Assembly (NCBI RefSeq): GCF_036346295.1
Contig: NZ_CP107819.1
Location: 8,060,001 to 8,124,000, forward strand
Source of the DNA: Streptomyces sp. NBC_00536
GTDB lineage: Bacteria > Actinomycetota > Actinomycetes > Streptomycetales > Streptomycetaceae
Length of the DNA stretch: 64,000 nucleotides
Direction of reading: 5' to 3'
Part shown: piece by piece, positions 8,151-15,147 of the stretch
Position numbering within the stretch: the stretch's first letter is position 1
How the letters are laid out: each line of letters starts with the position of its first letter
Notes under the pieces: generated by a model
Seen by the model: the letters and a program-made list of their open reading frames with translations, nothing else
The model's database searches: none
Told to the model about the DNA's origin: nothing
Made by a program: the position numbers and the translations under genes

Positions 8151-8606
8151 ATGGAGTACTCGCACAACGACACCGAACTGGTCAAGCAGCCGATCGGTTA
8201 CTGGAGCTGGGCCGCGCACAAGGCCGTCGTCACGAACATCCGCGCCGGGCTGGCACAGTTCGACGTCACCCAGCCCCAGTGGTGGGTTCTGGCCCAGGTG
8301 GCCACCAGCGAGAACGGCCGGACCCGCGCGGAAGTGACGGCAGTCCTGCAGGGCTACCTGGACGTGGGAACCGCGCTCGCGAAGGAGATCGACGCCCTCC
8401 TCGACCGGGACTTGCTGATACTCGACCACGAGAACCGGCTTCAGCTGACCCCCGAGGGAGACGCGGTCCATCGTGAGTGCGCGGAGCGCCAGACGGCCAT
8501 GCGAAAGCAAGCCCACGACGGCATCACCGACGAGGAGTACCTGGTCACCCTCAAGGTACTGCAGCGGATGATCCACAACGTCGGAGGCGAGGCCTGGCAC
8601 CACTAG
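8151..8606 (+). CDS. MarR-like winged-helix regulator
   Basis: The 151-residue protein has the helix-winged helix-helix layout of MarR regulators: helix 1 with SWAAHKAVVTNIRAGL, the tryptophan-rich TQPQWWVLAQV before the DNA-binding unit, a recognition region near VTAVLQGYLDVGTALAKEIDALL, a wing (LLILDHENRLQLTPEG) and a long C-terminal dimer helix. Homologs in Streptomyces are small, often stress-linked regulators. A MerR/SoxR-like promoter lies upstream, suggesting induction by redox-active compounds. The gene is followed by a strong hairpin and a convergent gene; no obvious target gene is adjacent. Confidence 0.78.
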   Translation: MEYSHNDTELVKQPIGYWSWAAHKAVVTNIRAGLAQFDVTQPQWWVLAQVATSENGRTRAEVTAVLQGYLDVGTALAKEIDALLDRDLLILDHENRLQLTPEGDAVHRECAERQTAMRKQAHDGITDEEYLVTLKVLQRMIHNVGGEAWHH

Positions 8607-8788
8607 AGACGGTCGCATCGCGGCACTGCGCCACAGCACAGGCGGAACCCGCCCCGTCCGCAGCAGGCAGCGCTGCCTTCGCATCCCGTCGAGGCCAACC
8701 TGACGCATGAGCCATTCGACCCGCTAACGGCCGACCCGGTCGTCGCCCGGGGACCCACTGCTGCTCCCGGGACGTTGGGCACAGTGCG

Positions 8789-8816
8789 GGGGTCATCCCC
8801 GCGTGAGTGGGAGCTG
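8789..8816 (+). repeat. Solo CRISPR-like repeat (type I-E form), degenerate
   Basis: The first 15 bases, GGGGTCATCCCCGCG, are identical to the best copy at 20450-20477; the second half (TGAGTGGGAGCTG) is degraded. No second copy is found 60-62 bases to either side. It lies between convergent genes. It has the same orientation as the other copies. Confidence 0.6.
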
Positions 8817-8838
8817 AGCGCCATCGGAGCGCGACGCC

Positions 8839-8867
8839 GCCTCGGCCGCGCCCAGCGCGGCCGAGGC
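8839..8867. terminator. Bidirectional hairpin between convergent genes
   Basis: GCCTCGGCCGCGC (8839-8851) pairs perfectly with GCGCGGCCGAGGC (8855-8867) around a three-base loop. No U-tract follows, as is common in high-GC actinomycetes. Confidence 0.7.
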
Positions 8868-8884
8868 GCATCAGGGGACTGCGG

Positions 8885-9319
8885 CTACTTGGCTTCCTCG
8901 AACGTCCAGCCAAGGTCCTCGTCGGAACCGGACGTCAGCTGGAGGAATGGCGGGAAGATCGCGATCGGCGCGATTCCCACCGTCAGGGGCTGTCCGTCAC
9001 CAGCAACAACGATGGTGAAGGTTCCCGGCTGCGAGCCTTCGGTGATCTTCCACTCGCAGGTGGGGAAGTCACTCACCCGGACGCGCAGCCTCGCGCCTTC
9101 GTACGGGGTCGCCGGGGCCCCGTCGTAGCACACGAACGGGCTGGGCCAGATGCTGGAGGCCTTGGAGATGGCGTAGTTGCCCCCGGGGGTGCGCCTCACC
9201 TCAAATTTCTGCCTGTCATCCCGGGCGGGCAACAGGGTGACGGCCCCCTCTTCCCCGACGGTGAGGAATTGGTCGCCGTTGAATTTGATGTGGTAGACGC
9301 CGTCGGGAACGCTTCCCAT
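8885..9319 (-). CDS. Beta-trefoil-like protein, possible I66-type protease inhibitor
   Basis: The 144-residue product opens SVPDGVYHIKFNGDQFLTVG and has three internal beta-rich repeats (VTLLPARDDRQKFEVR; FVCYDGAPATPYEGARLRV; WKITEGSQPGTFTIVVAGD), the pattern of a beta-trefoil. The opening resembles fungal I66 inhibitors (clitocypin/cospin type), which block proteases without a defined active site. No signal peptide is visible, so it is probably intracellular. The ATG at 9319 has GGAG about seven bases upstream. It stands alone. The fold assignment is fairly good, the inhibitor role is only a suggestion. Confidence 0.6.
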   Translation of the reverse strand: MGSVPDGVYHIKFNGDQFLTVGEEGAVTLLPARDDRQKFEVRRTPGGNYAISKASSIWPSPFVCYDGAPATPYEGARLRVRVSDFPTCEWKITEGSQPGTFTIVVAGDGQPLTVGIAPIAIFPPFLQLTSGSDEDLGWTFEEAK

Positions 9320-9557
9320 GGGTAGCTCCTTCGCCTGATGCGTGCCGCGTCGCGGCCGACTTCGGTCGTCAGCCTCCTGCAACGGCAGGCGGGTCGCCAG
9401 GGCGCACCTCGGCCAGTGGCTTGAAGCGCCATGCGCTGTGGATGCGCGGCCCCGCTCACCGCCGCCAGGCACGACGTCCTGGCCAGGCGCGAGCACGGGG
9501 CGGGATCCAGAAGGGGTTCCGGTACCGGGACTTCACCGACCGACGGCAATGCGCGGC

Positions 9558-9761
9558 TCAGAACCCCTTGCCGAGCGCGCCGAGTACCGCAGGATCCGTA
9601 CCGCCGTATTCGGCGACCGGGCGCGGCTCAGGCCCTCGCCCCTGAAAGCGGGGGTGGATTCCCATCAATCCCTTTGTGCCTTCGGCCGCCCACGGGGCGT
9701 CCGACTCCGGCAATGACACGCGGATCCGATAAGGGCCCGCCTCCCAGCAGATCTCACTCAT
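9558..9761 (-). CDS. Small hypothetical protein
   Basis: A 67-residue product starting SEICWEAGPYRIRVSLPESD. The ATG at 9761 is preceded by AGGAG with eight bases spacing, which supports translation. It has one cysteine, no membrane segment and a Gly/Arg/Pro-rich second half. I do not recognise the family. It stands between two other minus-strand genes with gaps of about 190 and 240 bases. Confidence 0.5.
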   Translation of the reverse strand: MSEICWEAGPYRIRVSLPESDAPWAAEGTKGLMGIHPRFQGRGPEPRPVAEYGGTDPAVLGALGKGF

Positions 9762-9954
9762 GGTCCGCAGCTCCTCTGCTGAATTGATCGCAATCTCCCA
9801 CGTCAAATCTATGCGGGCACCCCGCACGCACAAGGGACGTAAGTCCTACCGCCGCGGGGCCGTAAGTCCGTAAGTCACGGGAGGGCCTCCCGGGGACGGG
9901 GCGGGCGGGTGAACGGCGCCGGCGCCCGGGCTCAGCGGGCGCCGGCACCGTGGA

Positions 9955-10203
9955 TCACCGGCCGTCGGCAGCCAGGGGGCGCAGCGTGCGGTGCACGGCG
10001 ATCGCGAACGCGGCCAGGCCGGCCACGAGGACGATGAGCTGGCTCAGCACGGGGCCGTAGAAGAGGTCGGTGAAGAGGAACTGCGAGAGGACGCCGGTCA
10101 GGCGGGTGCCCAGCGGCAGGCCTGCGGCGACGCTGAGTACGGCGGCGATGAGCGCCATCGCGGCGAGCATGGGGCGGACGGCGAGGGTCGGGCGGTTCGT
10201 CAC
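9955..10203 (-). CDS. Small two-helix membrane protein
   Basis: The 82-residue product has two hydrophobic segments (about residues 9-29 and 50-71) joined by a polar loop (PLGTRLTGVLSQFLFTD), with an arginine-rich C-terminus. The GTG at 10203 is chosen because the upstream extension of the frame overlaps the promoter region of the divergent histidine kinase gene. The gene is divergent from the two-component system at 10415-12294, with an inverted repeat between them, so it may be a target or accessory sensor of that system. Family not recognised. Confidence 0.6.
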   Translation of the reverse strand: MTNRPTLAVRPMLAAMALIAAVLSVAAGLPLGTRLTGVLSQFLFTDLFYGPVLSQLIVLVAGLAAFAIAVHRTLRPLAADGR

Positions 10204-10301
10204 GGGTTCTTCTTTCCGAGAGGCGGACTTCGATGGGGAAGACATTAGGAACCGTGAAGGGACCTTGCCTTCGGCGGAAAGTCGGTGATGTCCGGACGCC
10301 G

Positions 10302-10333
10302 AAAGTATGAGCCCCCGGCCAGGTGCATACTTT
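10302..10333. promoter_or_regulatory. Inverted repeat and promoter in divergent region
   Basis: AAAGTATG (10302-10309) and CATACTTT (10326-10333) form a perfect 8-bp inverted repeat with 16 bases between. The right arm runs into TTGGTATAAG, a plausible -10 region for the histidine kinase gene. The location suggests an operator for the NarL-type response regulator encoded downstream. Confidence 0.5.
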
Positions 10334-10414
10334 GGTATAAGAATGTGCGGGGACAGGTTGGTAGAGGGGTCGCTCGGGGCTGGGAAGTTTCCCCGGCCCG
10401 TACTCTTGAGCGTT

Positions 10415-11623
10415 ATGGATTGGGGAAAGAGGGACGGCGTCGGCCGGCGCCGGGGCATCGACCTGCTCGTCGTGGCCGGAGCCGCGGCCCTGTGCGTGAC
10501 CGTGGGTTTCGCGCAGGCGCGCGGCCTGCGGGTGTACCCGCAGCTCTCATCGCTGCCGTTCCCCGGGGTTCCAATGGAGGGCCGGCTGCCCGTGCTCGTG
10601 GCGGGCTTCGCGCACTACGGGCTGGTGCCGGTGGCCGGCAGCGCGCTGCTCCTGTGGCGTAGGCACCGGCCCGTGGCCGTCGCCGTGCTTCTGGTTGTCC
10701 TGTCGACGGTCACGACACTGGTTCCCGCCGCGCTGGCCGCCCTGTTCACGGTCGCCTCGGTCCGATCGGCCCGGACCACGGCCGCCGTGACCGCGCTGGC
10801 CCTGCTGCCCCTGCCCCTCTCCATGGCCCTGCAGCCGTCGCTGTCCGCCGTTGCGCTGGCCACAGCGGTGACCGGGGGCGTACTGGTCGGCGGCGCCGTG
10901 GGCTGGGGGCTGTTCCTGCGCGCCCTGCACGACCGCGGCGAGCAGGCCAGGTCGCAGGCCCTGCTGCGCGCGGAGCAGGTCCGCCAGCGGGAGCGGGAGT
11001 CCCTGGCCCGGGAGATGCACGACGTACTCGCCCACAGACTCTCCCTCCTCAGCGTCCACGCCGGCGCCCTGGAGGTGAACCCCGGAGCCCCGCCCGAGCA
11101 GGTCGCGCAGGCCGTCGGAGTCATCCGTTCCAGCGCCCACCAGGCCATGGAAGACCTCCAACAGGTCCTCGGCGTCCTGCGCACCCCGCTCCAGCCCGAG
11201 GGCACCCGGCCGGAACCACCCCAGCCCACGCTCGCCGACCTCGCCCCCCTGATGGACGAGTCCAGGGCCGCCGGCATGTGCCTCCACGTGGGCGACGACA
11301 TCACCCACCACGCCGCGGTCCCCGCGACCACGGGACGAACGGCGTACCGGATCGTGCAGGAAGCCCTCACCAACGCGCACAAACACGCCCGCGGCCAAGA
11401 CGTACGGATCACCCTGCGCGGCGCCCCTGGACGCGGGCTCGACCTGGAGATCACCAACACGATGCCGACCACCGTGCCGACCGAGTACAGGCGCGCACTG
11501 CCGGGAAGCGGATCGGGCCTCGAAGGCCTCCGCGAACGCGCCGTCCTCGTCGGGGGCGAACTGGCCTACGGCCGCGAGGGGCAGACCCACCGGGTCCGGG
11601 CACGGCTGCCGTGGCCCGCGTGA
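10415..11623 (+). CDS. NarL-type sensor histidine kinase
   Basis: The 402-residue membrane kinase has about five N-terminal transmembrane helices (residues 15-170), a coiled linker (QALLRAEQVRQRERESLA), the HisKA_3 phospho-acceptor His202 in REMHDVLAHRL, and a HATPase domain with EALTNAHKHA (N box) and GSGSGLEGLRER (G box). It should autophosphorylate and pass phosphate to the response regulator whose GTG overlaps its stop. The ATG at 10415 is preferred over an upstream ATG at 10307, which lies inside the promoter/inverted-repeat region. The signal is unknown; kinases of this type in Streptomyces often sense envelope stress. Confidence 0.92.
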   Translation: MDWGKRDGVGRRRGIDLLVVAGAAALCVTVGFAQARGLRVYPQLSSLPFPGVPMEGRLPVLVAGFAHYGLVPVAGSALLLWRRHRPVAVAVLLVVLSTVTTLVPAALAALFTVASVRSARTTAAVTALALLPLPLSMALQPSLSAVALATAVTGGVLVGGAVGWGLFLRALHDRGEQARSQALLRAEQVRQRERESLAREMHDVLAHRLSLLSVHAGALEVNPGAPPEQVAQAVGVIRSSAHQAMEDLQQVLGVLRTPLQPEGTRPEPPQPTLADLAPLMDESRAAGMCLHVGDDITHHAAVPATTGRTAYRIVQEALTNAHKHARGQDVRITLRGAPGRGLDLEITNTMPTTVPTEYRRALPGSGSGLEGLRERAVLVGGELAYGREGQTHRVRARLPWPA

Positions 11624-12294
11624 TCAGCCTGATCAGGGTACTGCTCGTCGACGACGACGCCCTGGTCCGCGCCGGACTGCGGATGATGCTCGCTTCCGCC
11701 CCCGACATCGCCATCGCGGCCGAAGCCGCCGACGGCGGCGAGGTCGAGGCACTGGTGGACGAACACCGTCCCGACCTGGTCCTGATGGACATCCGCATGC
11801 CGGGCGTCGACGGCTTGGAGGCCACCCGCCGCTTGCGGGCCCGCCCCGGTGCCCCCGAGATCGTGATGCTGACGACCTTCACCTCCGACGACTACGTCCT
11901 GCGCGCCCTGCAGGCAGGCGCGGCCGGTTTCCTCCTCAAGCACACCAGCCCCGCCCGGATCATCGAGGCGGTACGACAGGCCGCGGCCGGCGAGCCCGTC
12001 ATGTCTCCCGAGGCCCTCAGCCAGTTGATCGGGACCGTCACCGCCCCGGTCGGCACCCCGGACCCGCGGCCCGCACCGGCCGCCGCCACGCGGGAACGAC
12101 TCGGCCTGCTCGGCGACCGGGAAATGGAGGTGGCCCTCGCGGTCAGCAGGGGTAGGACCAACGCCCAGATCGCCGTGGACCTCTACATGAGCGTCCCCAC
12201 CGTCAAGTCCCACATCTCGCACATCCTCACCAAGCTGGGCCTCAACAACCGCGTGCAGATCGCCCTCCTCGTCTACCGGGCTGGACTCACCTGA
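11620..12294 (+). CDS. NarL/FixJ-family response regulator
   Basis: The 224-residue regulator has a receiver domain with acidic pocket VDDD near residues 10-13, phospho-acceptor Asp57 in LVLMDIRMPG and Lys in LLKHTSP, then a LuxR-type helix-turn-helix (GDREMEVALAVSRGRTNAQIA through VKSHISHILTKLGL). Its GTG start forms a GTGA overlap with the kinase stop codon, so the two are translationally coupled. An inverted repeat upstream of the kinase gene could be its binding site. Confidence 0.93.
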   Translation: MISLIRVLLVDDDALVRAGLRMMLASAPDIAIAAEAADGGEVEALVDEHRPDLVLMDIRMPGVDGLEATRRLRARPGAPEIVMLTTFTSDDYVLRALQAGAAGFLLKHTSPARIIEAVRQAAAGEPVMSPEALSQLIGTVTAPVGTPDPRPAPAAATRERLGLLGDREMEVALAVSRGRTNAQIAVDLYMSVPTVKSHISHILTKLGLNNRVQIALLVYRAGLT

Positions 12295-12548
12295 CGGCGC
12301 AAGGCACCCCAGCACGGCGGGCGGGCCCGTGTCGACGCCGCCCGGCCGCGTAGGCGCTTCGGCCGAGAGCAGGGTCCGATGGGTGGACGGGCCGTGGTCG
12401 TCCACACCCGCCGGATCCCCGCTCCAAGGATCCGGGCTGCCCGGGCAACGGCAAGCCGGTGGTGACCTTCCGTGGTCGGAGCACCACCTTGTGCAATGGC
12501 ATCATCGGCGGGCGACCGGCACCCTGCCGGCGTGTGAGGAGTACCGCC

Positions 12549-12701
12549 ATGACCGAGAAGGACCTCTACGCCGACGAGCCCGAACTCGTCATCACCACCG
12601 TCGCCGGTGGCGACGACGACGCCCACGATGACGCGGAGGAGGCAGTTCCAGCCGAACAGCATGTCCAGGCGCGCAACATGATGGAGCAGGGGCAGTCCTG
12701 A
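12549..12701 (+). CDS. Small acidic peptide, 50 residues
   Basis: The ORF begins at an ATG with GAGGAG eight bases upstream and encodes a strongly acidic peptide (TEKDLYADEPELVITTVAGG, then an Asp/Glu-rich core). It has no cysteine, no signal peptide and no membrane segment. The leader-like first 20 residues ending in Gly-Gly resemble a peptide with a double-glycine cut site, but there are no modification enzymes on the same strand. A 2OG-Fe(II) oxygenase gene is convergent 120 bases downstream. Function unknown. Confidence 0.5.
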   Translation: MTEKDLYADEPELVITTVAGGDDDAHDDAEEAVPAEQHVQARNMMEQGQS

Positions 12702-12822
12702 CTCACACCGGCGGGATCCCGGCCTGGCTGGCCACTGTCCGCCCGATGACAGGGAGCACCGGCCGCGGCCGCCATTCATCAAGGGCAACGCCGGGGACCA
12801 GTCACCGGTCACCAGCCACCAG

Positions 12823-13491
12823 TCACCGGTCGGCGATGAGGCCGGTGATGAACTTGCGGCAGCGACCGCGGTGGACGGGTTTGATCCCGTGGATGAGTTG
12901 GGCCCCGTAGACGGTGGCGGTGCCGGTTTCGGCGGGCAGGACCCTGGGGCTGCCGGTGACGGTGTGGATCCAGGACGTGTCCTGCTCGCCTCGGGAAATC
13001 TTGTCGTGGGGCGCGATGCGGGTGAACCGCATGCCCGGCTCGTAGCCGACGTGGGGTCCGGCATCGAGCCGTGTGTCCCAGACACCGTCGCCGGGACCGC
13101 TCTCGATGAAGAACTCGCCTCCGGCGGTGGCGTCCTCGATGGTCACGCCGATCCGGGCGACGTGGCGCGGATGGGCCATGGGGTCGGGCCCGATGCCGTC
13201 GAGGTGGCGGACCGCGCCTTCCCCGGGCCCGAACTCGATGAACTGCCACGGTGAGGCGCCCCGCGCGGACGGGAACACCTGGCGGATCTCCGGCAGATGC
13301 CGGGCGACCGCGCTGTCGAGCACCTCGTGCACGCGGGCGGGCAGGTCTTCGAGTTCCTCGCCCACGTAGGCAGGCCGCCAGCCCGTGGCCGCGAGATGAT
13401 CGTCAAGGAGCGCGGTGAGACCGGAGACCTCTTTCGAGTCCAGGAATTGGGGCACGGTGCGGATGGCGAGCGTCTCGGTCAGGGTGATCAC
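12823..13491 (-). CDS. 2-oxoglutarate/Fe(II)-dependent oxygenase
   Basis: The 222-residue cytoplasmic protein carries the double-stranded beta-helix metal motif: His96 and Asp98 in AVRHLDG, His201 in QLIHGIKP, and an Arg (208 or 210) in VHRGR positioned to bind 2-oxoglutarate. It should hydroxylate an unknown substrate with release of succinate and CO2. Length and layout fit small prolyl-hydroxylase-like (2OG-FeII_Oxy) proteins. The start is GTG with AAGGGA upstream. A short acidic peptide gene lies convergent to it; whether that peptide is a substrate is unknown. Confidence 0.85.
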   Translation of the reverse strand: MITLTETLAIRTVPQFLDSKEVSGLTALLDDHLAATGWRPAYVGEELEDLPARVHEVLDSAVARHLPEIRQVFPSARGASPWQFIEFGPGEGAVRHLDGIGPDPMAHPRHVARIGVTIEDATAGGEFFIESGPGDGVWDTRLDAGPHVGYEPGMRFTRIAPHDKISRGEQDTSWIHTVTGSPRVLPAETGTATVYGAQLIHGIKPVHRGRCRKFITGLIADR

Positions 13492-13626
13492 GGTCGTCCC
13501 TTCGAGTCTGCGACAACAACGTCCGACCGCATGAAGCGGGGCGGGCAGGCCTCATCCTCGAACGGTGTTCGGGAGCGCGGCGGGGCGCGGCGGCGGCGCA
13601 CGGGGGCACATGCGCGGCAGCCCCAA

Positions 13627-13666
13627 GGCCCTCATCGGCCCTCATCGGCCCTCATCGGCCCTCGTC
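13627..13666. repeat. 10-bp tandem repeat, unit GGCCCTCATC
   Basis: Three perfect copies and a fourth with one change (GGCCCTCGTC), directly upstream of the EF-hand gene promoter region. Confidence 0.85.
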
Positions 13667-13717
13667 GTACGCCTACTCTCGGCTCTCTCCCAGCCGTGAC
13701 GACCGCGAGGTTTCCCC

Positions 13718-14260
13718 GTGAGTGAGCTCGATGACTACGCCGCCAAGATGGCGGCCCGCTTCCACACCTTCGACCAGGACGGCGACGGCAGCATCACCCG
13801 CCGGGACTTCCGGCTCATGGCGGAGCGGGTCGCGCGGGCCTTCGCCGTCGCCGACGGAACGGACCGGGCCGCCGCCCTGCAGGAGGCGGCCGACCGGTAC
13901 TGGGAAGGCATGGCCACCCTCGCGGACGGCGACCTCGACGGCCACATCACCCGTGAGGAGTTCGTCGGTGCCGCCCTGGTCGGCCTGCACCAGGACCCGG
14001 AAGCATTCACCCGGATCGCCCTGCCCTGGCACCGGGCCGTGTTCACGGCCGCCGATCACGACGGCGACCGCCGCGTCACCGTCAACGCGGTCGACCTCAT
14101 GCTGGTCGCGCTCGGCGCGGAACCGGACCAGGCCCGCCGCGTCGCCGCAGAACACCGCACCGACCCCACGGGGCACATCACCGAGGAGGAGATCCTCGCC
14201 GCCGTCACCGCCTACTACACCACCGGCGAACCCCAGCGGGCCTTCGCCGTGCCCGCCTGA
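13718..14260 (+). CDS. EF-hand calcium-binding protein (calerythrin-like)
   Basis: The 180-residue soluble protein has four EF-hand units in two pairs, as in calerythrin and CalD of actinomycetes. Loops one to three are DQDGDGSITRRDF, ADGDLDGHITREEF and DHDGDRRVTVNA; the fourth (DPTGHITEEEI) is short and probably weak. It likely buffers or senses cytosolic Ca2+. The start GTG at 13718 has GCGAGG upstream. It is a single-gene unit downstream of a short tandem repeat. Confidence 0.92.
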   Translation: MSELDDYAAKMAARFHTFDQDGDGSITRRDFRLMAERVARAFAVADGTDRAAALQEAADRYWEGMATLADGDLDGHITREEFVGAALVGLHQDPEAFTRIALPWHRAVFTAADHDGDRRVTVNAVDLMLVALGAEPDQARRVAAEHRTDPTGHITEEEILAAVTAYYTTGEPQRAFAVPA

Positions 14261-14413
14261 CGCATCGTGGCCGGAAAGCCCGCCTGACCCCACCCGATCG
14301 GGTGGGAGGGCCAACCGCGATCCGGCGTTCTCACGGCAGGCCGCCGCCGTCCGCGCGGGTGAATGAGGGCTGATCAGGCTGCGGCAGGCTCCGTCGCCTT
14401 CGACGCTGTGTCC

Positions 14414-15034
14414 ATGAAGATCCGACGCGTACTTGCATCCCTGGCCGTCATGGCCCCGTTGCTCGCAGCGGTCCCCACCGCGGCGGCGGCCGTACCCCCG
14501 CCGCCCGCCAACCGGGACATCTGCAAGCGCCCAGGCGGCTACTACCAGCACAAGCAGGACGGCCGCTACTTCTACCAGTGCGACAACGCCTACCGTCCCT
14601 ACCGGCACCGCTGCCCCGACGGCCTGCTGTTCAACGAGGAGGCCCGGCCCGGGCCGGTCTGTGACTGGCCCGACCAGGTCTACACCCACGGCCCGCGCCC
14701 CGCCGTGACCGCGCTGCGCGCCGAGCCCGCCCTCTACGATCCCGCCAAGCGCCAGGTCACCGGGCTCACCGCGATCATGAAGCAGGGGCTCATCGGCGAG
14801 AAGATCACCTTCACCACGATGACCGGTGTGGTGCTGTGCACCGCCACCACCGACAAGCCCGGCGGGTTCAACACCCCGGGACCCGACACGATCAGCAGCG
14901 CGTCGTGCAACAGCAAGACCGGGCTGACCATTCCGGCCGACACCCTGCTGCGCGGATACAAGGCCGTGTACGCCGAGAACTCCGAGACCGCCCACCCGGA
15001 CCAGGCCACCGGCAGCATCAAGCGGAAGTCTTGA
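14414..15034 (+). CDS. Secreted protein with peritrophin-A-type chitin-binding domain
   Basis: The 206-residue product has a Sec signal peptide (MKIRRVLASLAVMAPLLAAV, cut after AAAA near residue 27). The mature N-terminus carries a CBM14/peritrophin-A unit with the six-cysteine spacing and aromatic residues (CKRPGGYYQHKQDGRYFYQC, then HRCPDGLLFN and VCDWP). This domain binds chitin and is common in insects but rare in bacteria. The rest is a beta-rich module (TGLTAIMKQGLIGEKITFTT) with two cysteines. A role in binding fungal or insect chitin outside the cell is likely. An earlier in-frame start at 14363 would spoil the signal peptide. Confidence 0.82.
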   Translation: MKIRRVLASLAVMAPLLAAVPTAAAAVPPPPANRDICKRPGGYYQHKQDGRYFYQCDNAYRPYRHRCPDGLLFNEEARPGPVCDWPDQVYTHGPRPAVTALRAEPALYDPAKRQVTGLTAIMKQGLIGEKITFTTMTGVVLCTATTDKPGGFNTPGPDTISSASCNSKTGLTIPADTLLRGYKAVYAENSETAHPDQATGSIKRKS

Positions 15035-15043
15035 AACCGTAGG

Positions 15044-15096
15044 CTGACGGGCCGACCGGCCGACCGGCCGCGGTTCGGACCCGGCCGGCCCGTCAG
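15044..15096. terminator. Bidirectional hairpin terminator
   Basis: CTGACGGGCC (15044-15053) pairs with GGCCCGTCAG (15087-15096), with further GC-rich self-pairing inside. It sits between the convergent chitin-binding protein and penicillin-binding protein genes. Confidence 0.75.
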
Positions 15097-15147
15097 TCGT
15101 GAACCCGGATGCCGCCCCCCGTCAGGCCGGCTGCGGTCATCCGCCGG

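Noticed and set aside
12549..12701. Lanthipeptide or lasso peptide precursor
   Set aside because: No Cys, no lanthionine synthetase, lasso cyclase or leader protease nearby.
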